This document shows, piece by piece, positions 25,734 through 32,683 of a stretch of DNA of 64,000 nt. The notes under the pieces are model-generated. The model did not search any database and had not been told where the DNA came from. It saw nothing but the letters and a program-made list of their open reading frames with translations. Within the stretch, counting starts at the first letter, position 1, and the number at the start of each line of letters is the position of its first letter. Source of the stretch: Chryseobacterium sediminis (GTDB lineage: Bacteria > Bacteroidota > Bacteroidia > Flavobacteriales > Weeksellaceae); assembly GCF_008386505.1 (NCBI RefSeq), contig NZ_VUNZ01000005.1:62001-126000 (forward strand), given 5' to 3'. The position numbers were made by a program, and so were the translations under genes.

Positions 25734-27854
25734 ATGCGAAAGACAATTTCTGTGAAAAAACCGGATTTTAATGTATCACCTCAGGAAAGAGAGATTTACA
25801 ATTTTGAAAAAGACGGGCTTGAACTCAAATCATCCTATGAGAAAAAAGATGTAAAAGATGAATCCTTAACGCAGACTTCTCCAGGAATTGTGCCCTATCT
25901 GAGAGGACCGTATTCCACCATGTATGTTCAAAAACCGTGGACAGTCCGTCAATATGCAGGATTTTCTACTGCCGAAGAATCCAACGCTTTTTACAGAAGA
26001 AACCTTGCCGCAGGTCAGAAAGGACTTTCAGTAGCATTTGACTTAGCAACACACAGAGGATATGACTCAGATCACTCAAGAGTAGTAGGAGACGTTGGAA
26101 AAGCAGGAGTTGCTATTGACTCTGTAGAAGACATGAAAATTCTTTTCAATGAAATTCCATTAGATCAGATTTCAGTATCTATGACCATGAATGGGGCGGT
26201 ACTTCCTATCCTGTCTTTCTATATCGTAGCAGCAGAAGAGCAGGGAGTAAAACAGGAACTGCTTTCAGGAACTATTCAAAATGATATTCTAAAGGAGTTC
26301 ATGGTAAGAAATACTTATATCTATCCGCCGGCACCTTCCATGAAGATTATCGCAGATATTTTTGAATATACGTCGCAAAACATTCCAAAATTCAACTCAA
26401 TTTCTATTTCCGGATACCATATGCAGGAAGCAGGTGCTACACCGGTACTTGAAATGGCTTACACACTGGCCGACGGTCTTGAATATGTAAGAACAGGAAT
26501 AAAAGCAGGAATGAATGTAGACGATTTTGCCCCAAGGTTATCTTTCTTCTGGGCTATCGGGATGAATCACTTCATGGAAATTGCTAAAATGCGTGCTGCA
26601 AGATACATCTGGGCAACCCTTTTAAAGCAGTTTAATCCTCAGAATGCAAAATCTCTGGCGTTAAGAACCCATTCCCAGACATCTGGATGGTCTCTTACAG
26701 AACAGGAGCCTTTCAATAATATTACAAGAACAGCCATTGAAGCTTTGTCTTCAGTGCTGGGAGGAACACAATCTCTTCATACCAATGCGCTTGATGAAGC
26801 CATTGCTCTTCCTACAGACTATTCCGCAAAAATTGCAAGAAATACACAGATCATTCTTCAGCAGGAAAGCGGAATATGTGATGTGGTAGACCCAATGGGA
26901 GGCAGTAATTTGGTGGAAAGCCTTACTCAGCAAATGATCGAGGAAGCGATGAGGTACATCGATGAGGTAGAACAGGAAGGAGGAATGACTAAAGCTATTG
27001 AAGCCGGAATTCCAAAAATGAGAATTGAAGAAGCTGCCGCTAAAAAACAGGCTAAGATAGACAGTGGAGAAGAATTCATTATCGGAGTGAATTCATTCAA
27101 ATCATCATTAAAACAGGATCAGATAGAAATCTTAGACATTGATAATACAGAAGTCCGCAGAAAGCAGATCGAAAGGCTGAATACCATTAAAGCTGAACGA
27201 AATACTGAAGCTGTGGAACAGATACTCAATGAAATCCGTGAAAGCGCAAAAACAGGAAAAGGAAACCTTCTGGCATTATGTATCGAAGCGGCAAGAAGAA
27301 GAGTTACCCTTGGCGAAATGAGCGATGCCATGGAAGAAACCTTCGGAAGATATAAAGCAAATATTAAAACAATCTCTGGTGTATATGCTATGAATGCCGG
27401 TAAAAATGAATACTTTGAAAAAGCCCTTCATCTGACTCAGAAATTTGAAGAAGAAGAAGGACGCCGTCCAAGATTAATGGTTGCCAAAATGGGACAGGAT
27501 GGGCATGACAGAGGAGCAAAAGTAGTAGCAACAGCATTTGCCGATATGGGATTTGACGTAGACGTAGCTCCTTTATTTCAGACACCGGAAGAAGTAGCTA
27601 AACAAGCTGTGGAAAATGATATCCACATTCTGGGAGTATCTTCATTAGCTGCAGGACACAAAACATTGGTTCCGCAAGTAGTGGAAGAACTGTCCAAACT
27701 GGGAGCAGATGATATCACAATCGTTGTAGGGGGAGTAATTCCACAACAGGATTATGAATTCCTTTATGCCAACGGTGCAGACTTTATTTTCGGACCTGGA
27801 ACTAACCTTCCGAAATGTGCAGTAGAAATTTTAGAAAGATTTTTAGAAAAATAA
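25734..27854 (+). CDS. scpA: Methylmalonyl-CoA mutase, large subunit type
   Basis: This 706-residue B12 enzyme interconverts methylmalonyl-CoA and succinyl-CoA. The N-terminal TIM barrel holds the CoA and substrate site (about residues 40-540). The C-terminal cobalamin domain has the base-off motif DGHDRG starting at residue 589 and the supporting GVSSLAAGH and GGVIP stretches, so it is a full catalytic chain. The small subunit usually paired with it is not next to it; either this chain works as a homodimer like ScpA, or its partner gene is elsewhere. The G-protein chaperone MeaB is encoded about 5.3 kb downstream. It links propionate and branched-chain degradation to the TCA cycle. Confidence 0.95.
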   Translation: MRKTISVKKPDFNVSPQEREIYNFEKDGLELKSSYEKKDVKDESLTQTSPGIVPYLRGPYSTMYVQKPWTVRQYAGFSTAEESNAFYRRNLAAGQKGLSVAFDLATHRGYDSDHSRVVGDVGKAGVAIDSVEDMKILFNEIPLDQISVSMTMNGAVLPILSFYIVAAEEQGVKQELLSGTIQNDILKEFMVRNTYIYPPAPSMKIIADIFEYTSQNIPKFNSISISGYHMQEAGATPVLEMAYTLADGLEYVRTGIKAGMNVDDFAPRLSFFWAIGMNHFMEIAKMRAARYIWATLLKQFNPQNAKSLALRTHSQTSGWSLTEQEPFNNITRTAIEALSSVLGGTQSLHTNALDEAIALPTDYSAKIARNTQIILQQESGICDVVDPMGGSNLVESLTQQMIEEAMRYIDEVEQEGGMTKAIEAGIPKMRIEEAAAKKQAKIDSGEEFIIGVNSFKSSLKQDQIEILDIDNTEVRRKQIERLNTIKAERNTEAVEQILNEIRESAKTGKGNLLALCIEAARRRVTLGEMSDAMEETFGRYKANIKTISGVYAMNAGKNEYFEKALHLTQKFEEEEGRRPRLMVAKMGQDGHDRGAKVVATAFADMGFDVDVAPLFQTPEEVAKQAVENDIHILGVSSLAAGHKTLVPQVVEELSKLGADDITIVVGGVIPQQDYEFLYANGADFIFGPGTNLPKCAVEILERFLEK

Positions 27855-27918
27855 ACAGAAAAACTTTAATTTCAGCACAGAGATTCATAGATTATTGATG
27901 CTATTTTTCTCAGTATTA

Positions 27919-27933
27919 TTCACCTTAGGTGAA
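27919..27933. repeat. 15-base palindrome upstream of the small-RNA promoter
   Basis: TTCACCT and AGGTGAA flank a single central T, forming a perfect inverted repeat. It ends 8 bases before the -33 element at 27942, where an operator for the small transcript would sit. It could also be part of a weak terminator for the mutase gene, as A/T-rich sequence follows. Confidence 0.4.
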
Positions 27934-27941
27934 AAAAATAT

Positions 27942-27970
27942 TTTGATTCTCAGAAAAATTTATATATTTG
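27942..27970 (+). promoter_or_regulatory. Promoter of the short transcript at 27977
   Basis: TTTG at 27942-27945 and TATATTTG at 27963-27970 match both promoter elements with 17-base spacing. Nothing but the short RNA lies directly downstream before a terminator. Confidence 0.7.
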
Positions 27971-28011
27971 CACCTGAAAATCAAGTTTAACCAATTAAAA
28001 ACAACGAAGCA

Positions 28012-28089
28012 ATGTTCAGAACAAATCAGAATTCTACAGTTGGATTGCCCCTTATGGTGGTAAGGCTTCGTGGTTTGGTACATTCTTAG
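28012..28089 (+). CDS. 25-residue leader-peptide-like small ORF
   Basis: ATG at 28012 opens a 25-codon frame ending in TAG at 28087. The second half is rich in Leu and Val (residues 11-23 read GLPLMVVRLRGLV), as in leader peptides of branched-chain amino acid attenuators. The codons overlap one arm of the alternative pairings in the RNA. No branched-chain biosynthesis gene follows in this window, so if it is such a leader it has been separated from its operon or now serves another one. Translation is not proven; an A-rich stretch precedes the ATG, as is usual in this genome. Confidence 0.4.
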   Translation: MFRTNQNSTVGLPLMVVRLRGLVHS

Positions 28090-28111
28090 AATAACAGTAC
28101 AATGAAATATC

Positions 28112-28144
28112 AAAACCCGAAGTCGTAGAGATTTCGGGTTTTTT
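28112..28144 (+). terminator. Intrinsic terminator of the short transcript
   Basis: AAAACCCGAA pairs perfectly with TTCGGGTTTT (10 bp) around an 11-base loop and merges into a T tract. The 5' arm can be captured by GGCTTCG upstream. Confidence 0.85.
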
Positions 28145-28192
28145 ATTGCGCAATATTTCAAACTCCCAAGTTTACCCGAAATCTTTTTTAGT

Positions 28193-28311
28193 GTCATTAC
28201 GAACGAAGAGAAAAAATCTCAACATGCAGAGTTTTTCTCACCCGTTCATAACATTCATCTTGTCATTTTGACGGAAGAAGAATCTATTTCTTTTCCTGTT
28301 AAAAATGACAA
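28193..28311. repeat. REP-like intergenic repeat pair
   Basis: Two direct copies of a GTCATTnnGAnnGAAGnnnAATCT-like unit begin at 28193 and 28262, a type of dispersed intergenic repeat I associate with Chryseobacterium-type genomes. Each is folded. GAGAAAAA (28208-28215) pairs with TTTTTCTC (28232-28239). TTGTCATTTT (28260-28269) pairs perfectly with AAAATGACAA (28302-28311). It lies between the short-transcript terminator and the RNA-repair operon. Whether copies occur elsewhere cannot be tested in this window. Confidence 0.55.
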
Positions 28312-28320
28312 ATACTAAAG

Positions 28321-28340
28321 TCAACTAAATATTTAGTTGA
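28321..28340. promoter_or_regulatory. Perfect 20-bp palindrome before the RNA-repair operon
   Basis: TCAACTAAAT is followed directly by its reverse complement ATTTAGTTGA. It ends 10 bases before the ATG at 28351. The size and symmetry suit a dimeric repressor such as an ArsR, TetR or MarR protein. As RNA it could also form a hairpin close to the start codon. No regulator gene lies next to it. Confidence 0.55.
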
Positions 28341-28350
28341 TTGAAAATTA

Positions 28351-29088
28351 ATGGAAAATGATAACCTTCTGTTTTTCCGCCTGAGAAGCGTTAGAAGCAG
28401 AAAAAGAACAATTAGAAAAGATGTAGAAAAGCAGATAAGAAAAAAATATCGACGTAGTGATGAACTTTGGGATATAAGAAGAAATATCCCATGGATTCCT
28501 TTAGAAAAACCATATCAAAGAGGATTTGTAAGATTCTTTGCGGTAAGGGAAGATGTAATGAGATCTAAAGACGGAGAATTCTTTGAAGGAATATTGAAGA
28601 AAATTAATACATACATGTATTCAGAAAGCCGACTGTTTTTGAAAAAGAAAAGAAAATTCGGACGGAGAATATATGTAGAAAGAGTACAGAAGCTCAAACT
28701 TATTTCTTCATATTCCTGGAATGATCCGAAATTGGGACTTACACCAAGAGAAAGACAGTATTTTCTGAAACAGGAAGAATATTGTCCTGCCAGGAAAACT
28801 TATGTTCCTTACTACGAATTTATTGAACCCTGGAGATTTGCTCTGCGTACAAGACCTAATATGATTACCCATTATAAACCTGTAGACTTTGAATTAGAAA
28901 AAGAATGTGCAGAACTGGGAGATTATTTAGGACAGCATAAAATTGTAGGAATTATCCACAAAACAATTTATGGCAGATCATATCCATGGAGAAGAAAAAG
29001 AGAAGATATTCCACTTATCAAGAGCAGGAAATATGTTGCCTGCACCATGTCTGCAACAGAGATTGCAGAAAGCTTACAGGACGTATAA
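28351..29088 (+). CDS. Unknown basic protein, first gene of the rtcB-prfH operon
   Basis: I do not recognise this 245-residue protein. It is strongly basic, above all in the first 40 residues (RLRSVRSRKRTIRKDVEKQI, then RKKYRR) and near residue 90 (LFLKKKRKFGRR). It is rich in Tyr, Trp and Arg and has no signal peptide or membrane segment, so nucleic-acid or ribosome binding is plausible. A single pair of cysteines (about residues 149 and 190) does not suggest a zinc finger. Later stretches such as PKLGLTPRERQYFLKQEEYC and HKIVGIIHKTIYGRSYPWRR look like conserved blocks. It is followed after 27 bases by rtcB and probably shares its transcript, which makes an RNA-repair role likely but unproven. 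Confidence 0.75.
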   Translation: MENDNLLFFRLRSVRSRKRTIRKDVEKQIRKKYRRSDELWDIRRNIPWIPLEKPYQRGFVRFFAVREDVMRSKDGEFFEGILKKINTYMYSESRLFLKKKRKFGRRIYVERVQKLKLISSYSWNDPKLGLTPRERQYFLKQEEYCPARKTYVPYYEFIEPWRFALRTRPNMITHYKPVDFELEKECAELGDYLGQHKIVGIIHKTIYGRSYPWRRKREDIPLIKSRKYVACTMSATEIAESLQDV

Positions 29089-29115
29089 GTCCAACTGTTA
29101 TTTAAAACAAAAACA

Positions 29116-30507
29116 ATGGGAAATTTAAAACTAAAAGGAAAAGATATATTAAAACTGGGCTATCCAAATAACCAAAGCATAAACGTAGCATTAGAAGTCA
29201 TGAAAAGAAATTTTGCAACGAAGAATATTCACCATGTAAAATCTCTTTTAAAGGAAATCCTGCTGAATCCGGAAGAATTTGAGAAAGATCTCACCTTCGG
29301 ACAAATTGCAGAAACCCTGCTTTCATCCAAAAAAACAGAAAAAAGAATGCTGAACTCACAGCGTGTTTCATTTCAGATTTTTGGAAACAATATCTCAGAA
29401 GAGGCAAAAAATCAGTTGTATACTGCTTTGAAACTGCCTATTTCTACTCAGGGAGCATTAATGCCCGATGCCCACAGCGGCTATGGGCTTCCAATTGGTG
29501 GAGTTCTTGCCGTGGAAAATGCAGTTATTCCTTACGGAGTAGGAATGGATATTGGCTGCAGAATGAGCCTCAGTATTTTGGATACACCTATTTCATATCT
29601 TGAAGGAGCAAGAGATAAATATGAAAAAGCTCTTGCCGAACACACAAAATTCGGAATGTATGAAACGCATAAATCTCATATAGACCATGAGATTTTCGAG
29701 AGAGATACATTCGATATGATCCCGATCTTAAGAAGATTAAAAGGAAAAGCAATCAAACAGATGGGATCCTCAGGCGGAGGAAATCACTTTGTAGAATTCG
29801 GAGAAGTAGAAATCACCGAAGAAGACGAGCAGATTGGCCTGCCAAAAGGGAAATATCTGGGAATACTTTCTCACAGTGGCTCAAGAGGTCTCGGAGCAGA
29901 GATTGCCCAATATTATTCAAGAGTAGCAACAGAACAGTGTCCATTACCTAAAGAAGCTCAAAACTTTGCCTGGCTGGACCTTAGCACACATTTGGGATTG
30001 GAATACTGGACGGCAATGAATCTTGCCGGAGATTATGCTTCTGCCTGCCATGATGATATTCACAGAAGACTGGTAAAAGCAGTCGGAGGACGAGTAAAAG
30101 CCAGAATTGAAAACCATCACAACTTTGCCTGGAAAGAAATCCATAACGGAAAAGAAGTGATTGTTCACCGAAAAGGAGCAACACCTGCCAATGAAAATGA
30201 ACTGGGAATGATTCCCGGATCCATGACAGCGAAAGGGTTTATCGTTCGCGGAAAAGGAAATCCGGAATCACTGAATTCAGCATCTCATGGCGCGGGAAGA
30301 GCCCATTCAAGGGGAGAATGCAGAAACCTTTTCACTCAGCATGATATTAAAAAAGAATTAAAGCTTAAAAATGTCACACTGATGGGTGGAAATGCAGAAG
30401 AAGCACCTATGGCCTACAAAGACATCAATGAAGTAATGAATGCGCAAAGTGAGTTGGTAGACATCCTCGGAACATTCCAGCCGAGAATTGTGAGAATGGA
30501 CAAATAA
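29116..30507 (+). CDS. rtcB: RNA ligase RtcB
   Basis: RtcB joins RNA 2',3'-cyclic phosphate (or 3'-phosphate) ends to 5'-OH ends using GTP and Mn2+. This 463-residue copy keeps the expected metal and guanylate residues: Asp118 in MPDAH, Cys148 in DIGCRM, His224 in GGGNHF, His253 in SHSGSRG, the ENHHNF histidines at 334-335, and His391 in NSASHGAGR, the residue that becomes guanylylated. It should therefore be active. It is the second gene of a five-gene set that includes prfH, matching the known pairing in which RtcB reseals cleaved 16S rRNA released by PrfH. No RtcA cyclase or archease gene is present. Confidence 0.97.
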   Translation: MGNLKLKGKDILKLGYPNNQSINVALEVMKRNFATKNIHHVKSLLKEILLNPEEFEKDLTFGQIAETLLSSKKTEKRMLNSQRVSFQIFGNNISEEAKNQLYTALKLPISTQGALMPDAHSGYGLPIGGVLAVENAVIPYGVGMDIGCRMSLSILDTPISYLEGARDKYEKALAEHTKFGMYETHKSHIDHEIFERDTFDMIPILRRLKGKAIKQMGSSGGGNHFVEFGEVEITEEDEQIGLPKGKYLGILSHSGSRGLGAEIAQYYSRVATEQCPLPKEAQNFAWLDLSTHLGLEYWTAMNLAGDYASACHDDIHRRLVKAVGGRVKARIENHHNFAWKEIHNGKEVIVHRKGATPANENELGMIPGSMTAKGFIVRGKGNPESLNSASHGAGRAHSRGECRNLFTQHDIKKELKLKNVTLMGGNAEEAPMAYKDINEVMNAQSELVDILGTFQPRIVRMDK

Positions 30508-30520
30508 TTTGGTTGATCGT

Positions 30521-30560
30521 TTATAGTTGTCAGTTGAAAATAGTGAACTGTCAACTATAA
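30521..30560. repeat. Inverted repeat between rtcB and the nucleotidyltransferase gene
   Basis: TTATAGTTGTCAGTT and AACTGTCAACTATAA form a 15-bp stem with one mismatch around a 10-base loop. No T tract follows, so it is more likely an intergenic repeat element or a messenger-stabilising hairpin than a terminator. Confidence 0.6.
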
Positions 30561-30590
30561 ACCTTCAGCTTTTAACTTAAAACAAAAAAA

Positions 30591-31136
30591 ATGGGAGCAC
30601 CACATAACATAAAAAGATATGGTGAAGTCTGGCCGGAGTTCAGAATCTGGCTGGGACTCGAAATTTTAAATATATTAAAAGATAAAATCATTATATCAGG
30701 AGGTTGGGCATGGCATTTTATGTCAGAAAAAGGACATACAGAATATAAACATGCTCACGACCATAAGGATATTGATGTTTTTGTAAAGAAAGAAAATGTT
30801 GCAGACGTGGTTATCATTCTTCAGCAGGAAGGATTTCAGAAAGTCTGGACTCGGTATGATCATCTGCCGAGCGAGGAAAACTTCCGTAGATATGAGAAAA
30901 CAGTAGAACTGGAAAATGATAAGTTTCACAGAATTACCATTGATTTCTTTGAAAGAGATGAGCTTGAAACTATCGAAGCCAATGGTTTTACCGTTGTGAG
31001 ACCCGATATTTTACTTTCATTTTACAGAAATATTCATTCCAGTGACAAATGCTGGGCAGTAATGGCTGCAAAAGATTTATTACAAAAGGGTATAGATCCC
31101 GTTGGACACCCTTTATTAAGCAAAATGCCAACATAA
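30591..31136 (+). CDS. Nucleotidyltransferase-fold protein (aminoglycoside adenylyltransferase-like) in the RNA-repair operon
   Basis: This 181-residue protein has the core of the polymerase-beta nucleotidyltransferase fold. GGWAWHF lies at residues 37-43, H58-K-D60-I-D62 supplies the two metal-binding aspartates, and a third acid, Asp118 (RITIDFF), ends the next strand. The arrangement GGWA...HxDID is like ANT(2'')-type aminoglycoside adenylyltransferases and related orphan proteins. The catalytic set looks complete. Its place between rtcB and prfH suggests a substrate linked to RNA or ribosomes rather than a drug; that is inference. It could transfer a nucleotide to an RNA end, to a ribosomal component or to a small molecule. 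It lies 2 bases before prfH. Confidence 0.8.
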   Translation: MGAPHNIKRYGEVWPEFRIWLGLEILNILKDKIIISGGWAWHFMSEKGHTEYKHAHDHKDIDVFVKKENVADVVIILQQEGFQKVWTRYDHLPSEENFRRYEKTVELENDKFHRITIDFFERDELETIEANGFTVVRPDILLSFYRNIHSSDKCWAVMAAKDLLQKGIDPVGHPLLSKMPT

Positions 31137-31138
31137 TA

Positions 31139-31798
31139 ATGGAAAAATTAATACAGATCACTTCAGGAAGAGGACCTTTAGAATGCCAGTGGGTAGTAGC
31201 CAAGGTTTTGAAGATCTTTCTTGAAGAGGCAAAGCAAAATACAATAGATTACGAAATCATTCATCGGGAAAACGGTGATGAAAATCTGACATTAAAATCA
31301 GTAACTGTCCTTTTAAAAGGAAAAGAGGTAAACCTTTTTTTAAAAAACTGGCTGGGAAGCGTTTGCTGGATAGGAAAAAGTACATTCAGGAAACTACATA
31401 AAAGAAGTAATTGGTTTATCGGAATTTTTGAATTGGAAAATTTAAAAATGATTGATTTCAATGAAAAAGATATCCGGTTTCAGACAGCGAGAAGCCAGGG
31501 TAGCGGAGGGCAAAACGTAAACAAAGTGAATACTGCTGTGCGTGCCACTCATATCCCTACCAAAGAAACAGTGTTTGTACAGGATTCACGTTCACAGCTG
31601 GAGAATAAAAAACTATCCATTATCAGATTAAAAGAAAAGGTAATGGCAGTTCATATTCAACAGTTGGAAAGAAAACTAAGAGAAACCTGGTCTCTTCAAA
31701 TGCAGGTAGAACGTGGAAATCCTGTCCGGACATTTTCAGGGACAGATTTTAAAAAGAATTACGAAGACAGGACATTCAAAAAACAAAGAAATGTCTAA
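31139..31798 (+). CDS. prfH: Peptide chain release factor homologue PrfH
   Basis: PrfH is a release-factor paralogue lacking the N-terminal domain. It frees peptides from ribosomes whose decoding centre has been cut so that RtcB can repair the 16S rRNA. From the ATG at 31139 it has 219 residues; a longer in-frame opening from 31049 lies inside the previous gene and is rejected. The opening ITSGRGPLECQW, the block NWFIGI at about 91-96, the GGQ loop at residues 123-125 (GSGGQNVNKVN) and the tail VERGNPVRTFSG match E. coli PrfH in order as I remember it. No P-x-T or SPF stop-reading motif is present. It is coupled to its neighbours by a 2-base gap and an 8-base overlap. Confidence 0.95.
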   Translation: MEKLIQITSGRGPLECQWVVAKVLKIFLEEAKQNTIDYEIIHRENGDENLTLKSVTVLLKGKEVNLFLKNWLGSVCWIGKSTFRKLHKRSNWFIGIFELENLKMIDFNEKDIRFQTARSQGSGGQNVNKVNTAVRATHIPTKETVFVQDSRSQLENKKLSIIRLKEKVMAVHIQQLERKLRETWSLQMQVERGNPVRTFSGTDFKKNYEDRTFKKQRNV

Positions 31799-32330
31799 AA
31801 AAATGAACTTAAAAACTACCACAATGACCTTAACTAAAAGTAAATATTATTTTGAAGCATTAGACTATTTTCCATTCAACCTTTCGGAATGTATGGATGC
31901 CCTGAACTATGCCTTGTCTTATGAACCAGAAGATGCAGACAGCCTTTGTCTTATGGGAAGGGTATATTCTGAAGAGCTGAAAGATTATGAAACGGCAAAG
32001 AAGTATTTCGATGAAGCCATGCAGAGTAACATCGGAAATGTCAATACGCCCAAATATTACATTGAATGTCTCTTGAATAATGAAGATTATAAAGAAGCAG
32101 AAAAATTGATAGCATTTGCCTTAGAGCTCAAAGGAATTGACAAATCGGAAATTCTGAACTGTCTGTCTCTTCTCCAAGAAAGAAAATTTGAATATAAACA
32201 GGCTTTAGCAACCCTTAAAGAAGCCAAAAAATTTGCTTACAACCGTGCCGCACTTGAAATTATTGAAGATAGAGAAAAGCTGGTCAAAGGAAAAGTAACC
32301 AGAACAAGAATTGTAAAAAAAGCAGAATAA
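31791..32330 (+). CDS. TPR-repeat protein, last gene of the RNA-repair operon
   Basis: This helical protein of 179 residues has tetratricopeptide-type repeats. One clear unit is SLCLMGRVYSEELKDYETAK followed by KYFDEAM, and weaker ones are around EAEKLIAFALELKG and KQALATLKEAKKF. The C-terminal tail is basic (VKGKVTRTRIVKK). I place the start at 31791, where ATG overlaps the prfH stop by 8 bases; ATGs at 31803 and 31824 are alternatives. TPR proteins scaffold complexes, so it may hold the repair proteins or the damaged ribosome. That idea is from context only. A terminator at 32355 closes the operon. Confidence 0.75.
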   Translation: MSKKMNLKTTTMTLTKSKYYFEALDYFPFNLSECMDALNYALSYEPEDADSLCLMGRVYSEELKDYETAKKYFDEAMQSNIGNVNTPKYYIECLLNNEDYKEAEKLIAFALELKGIDKSEILNCLSLLQERKFEYKQALATLKEAKKFAYNRAALEIIEDREKLVKGKVTRTRIVKKAE

Positions 32331-32354
32331 TCTGTTTTCAGGCCATATTAAAAA

Positions 32355-32380
32355 AATAAGCTTTCAATTGAAAGCTTATT
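32355..32380. terminator. Bidirectional terminator ending the RNA-repair operon
   Basis: AATAAGCTTTCAATTGAAAGCTTATT is fully palindromic with A and T tracts outside, so it works on both strands. Its right arm covers the stop codon of the cytochrome gene on the minus strand. Confidence 0.85.
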
Positions 32381-32663
32381 TTTTATTTACAGAGATAAGA
32401 TAGTCATACACCATTTGATGTTGGTCATCATTCAGTTTAGCTTTTGGAGCCATTCTGCTTAACGTGTTGATCCATCCCTTATCGTCATGCTTGGTAGGTT
32501 CTGGCAGCTTATGACATTTTGCGCAGGAATTTTCAAAAATGGTTTTTCCTTGTGCCAACTGCTCAGATGAGGTATACTTAGGCCCTGTTACAGCCACACT
32601 TTTTGGTCCGCAGGATACCATAAATGCGGATGCTGCGATGCCGGATAAGATGAGTTTTTTCAT
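32376..32663 (-). CDS. Small cytochrome c lipoprotein (copy 1)
   Basis: This 95-residue mono-haem cytochrome c has a lipoprotein-type signal (MKKLILSGIAASAFMVSC, lipid on Cys18). The haem motif CAKCH is at residues 47-51 and the likely distal ligand is Met71 in SRMAPKAKL. It should be anchored to a membrane on the periplasmic side as a small electron carrier. It lies 20 bases downstream of a close paralogue on the same strand; the two share QGKTIFENSC, CHKLP and MAPKAKL and are a tandem duplication. Confidence 0.88.
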   Translation of the reverse strand: MKKLILSGIAASAFMVSCGPKSVAVTGPKYTSSEQLAQGKTIFENSCAKCHKLPEPTKHDDKGWINTLSRMAPKAKLNDDQHQMVYDYLISVNKK

Positions 32664-32683
32664 ACCATATTTTTGTTTGATGA

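Larger units (their letters stand above)
27977..28146 (+). ncRNA. Short terminated transcript, possible attenuator leader or small RNA
   Basis: A strong promoter and an intrinsic terminator bound a transcript of about 170 bases that encodes only a 25-codon ORF. Three segments can pair in two exclusive ways. ACGAAGC (28004-28010) pairs with GCTTCGT (28065-28071). GGCTTCG (28064-28070) can instead pair with CGAAGTC (28118-28124), which is part of the terminator's 5' arm. A small hairpin ATTCT-T-AGAAT (28082-28092) lies over the ORF stop codon. This looks like a translation-sensing attenuator. The next gene begins 205 bases after the terminator, so it might control the rtcB-prfH operon, or it might act alone. 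I do not recognise the RNA family. The end points are estimates. Confidence 0.55.

Noticed and set aside
27977..28146. Short transcript as a Y RNA or tRNA-like RNA, as found in some rtcB operons
   Set aside because: No T-loop GTTCRANNC sequence, acceptor stem or cloverleaf could be drawn.
27925..28197. Minus-strand open frame of 90 codons across the short RNA
   Set aside because: It crosses the promoter, the palindrome and the terminator of the plus-strand transcript and has no family features.
31049..31138. Upstream in-frame extension of prfH
   Set aside because: It lies inside the nucleotidyltransferase gene, and the ATG at 31139 gives the expected PrfH N-terminus.
31713..31790. Earlier ATG for the TPR gene
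   Set aside because: It would sit well inside the GGQ-tail of prfH; the ATG at 31791 overlaps the prfH stop in the usual coupled way.
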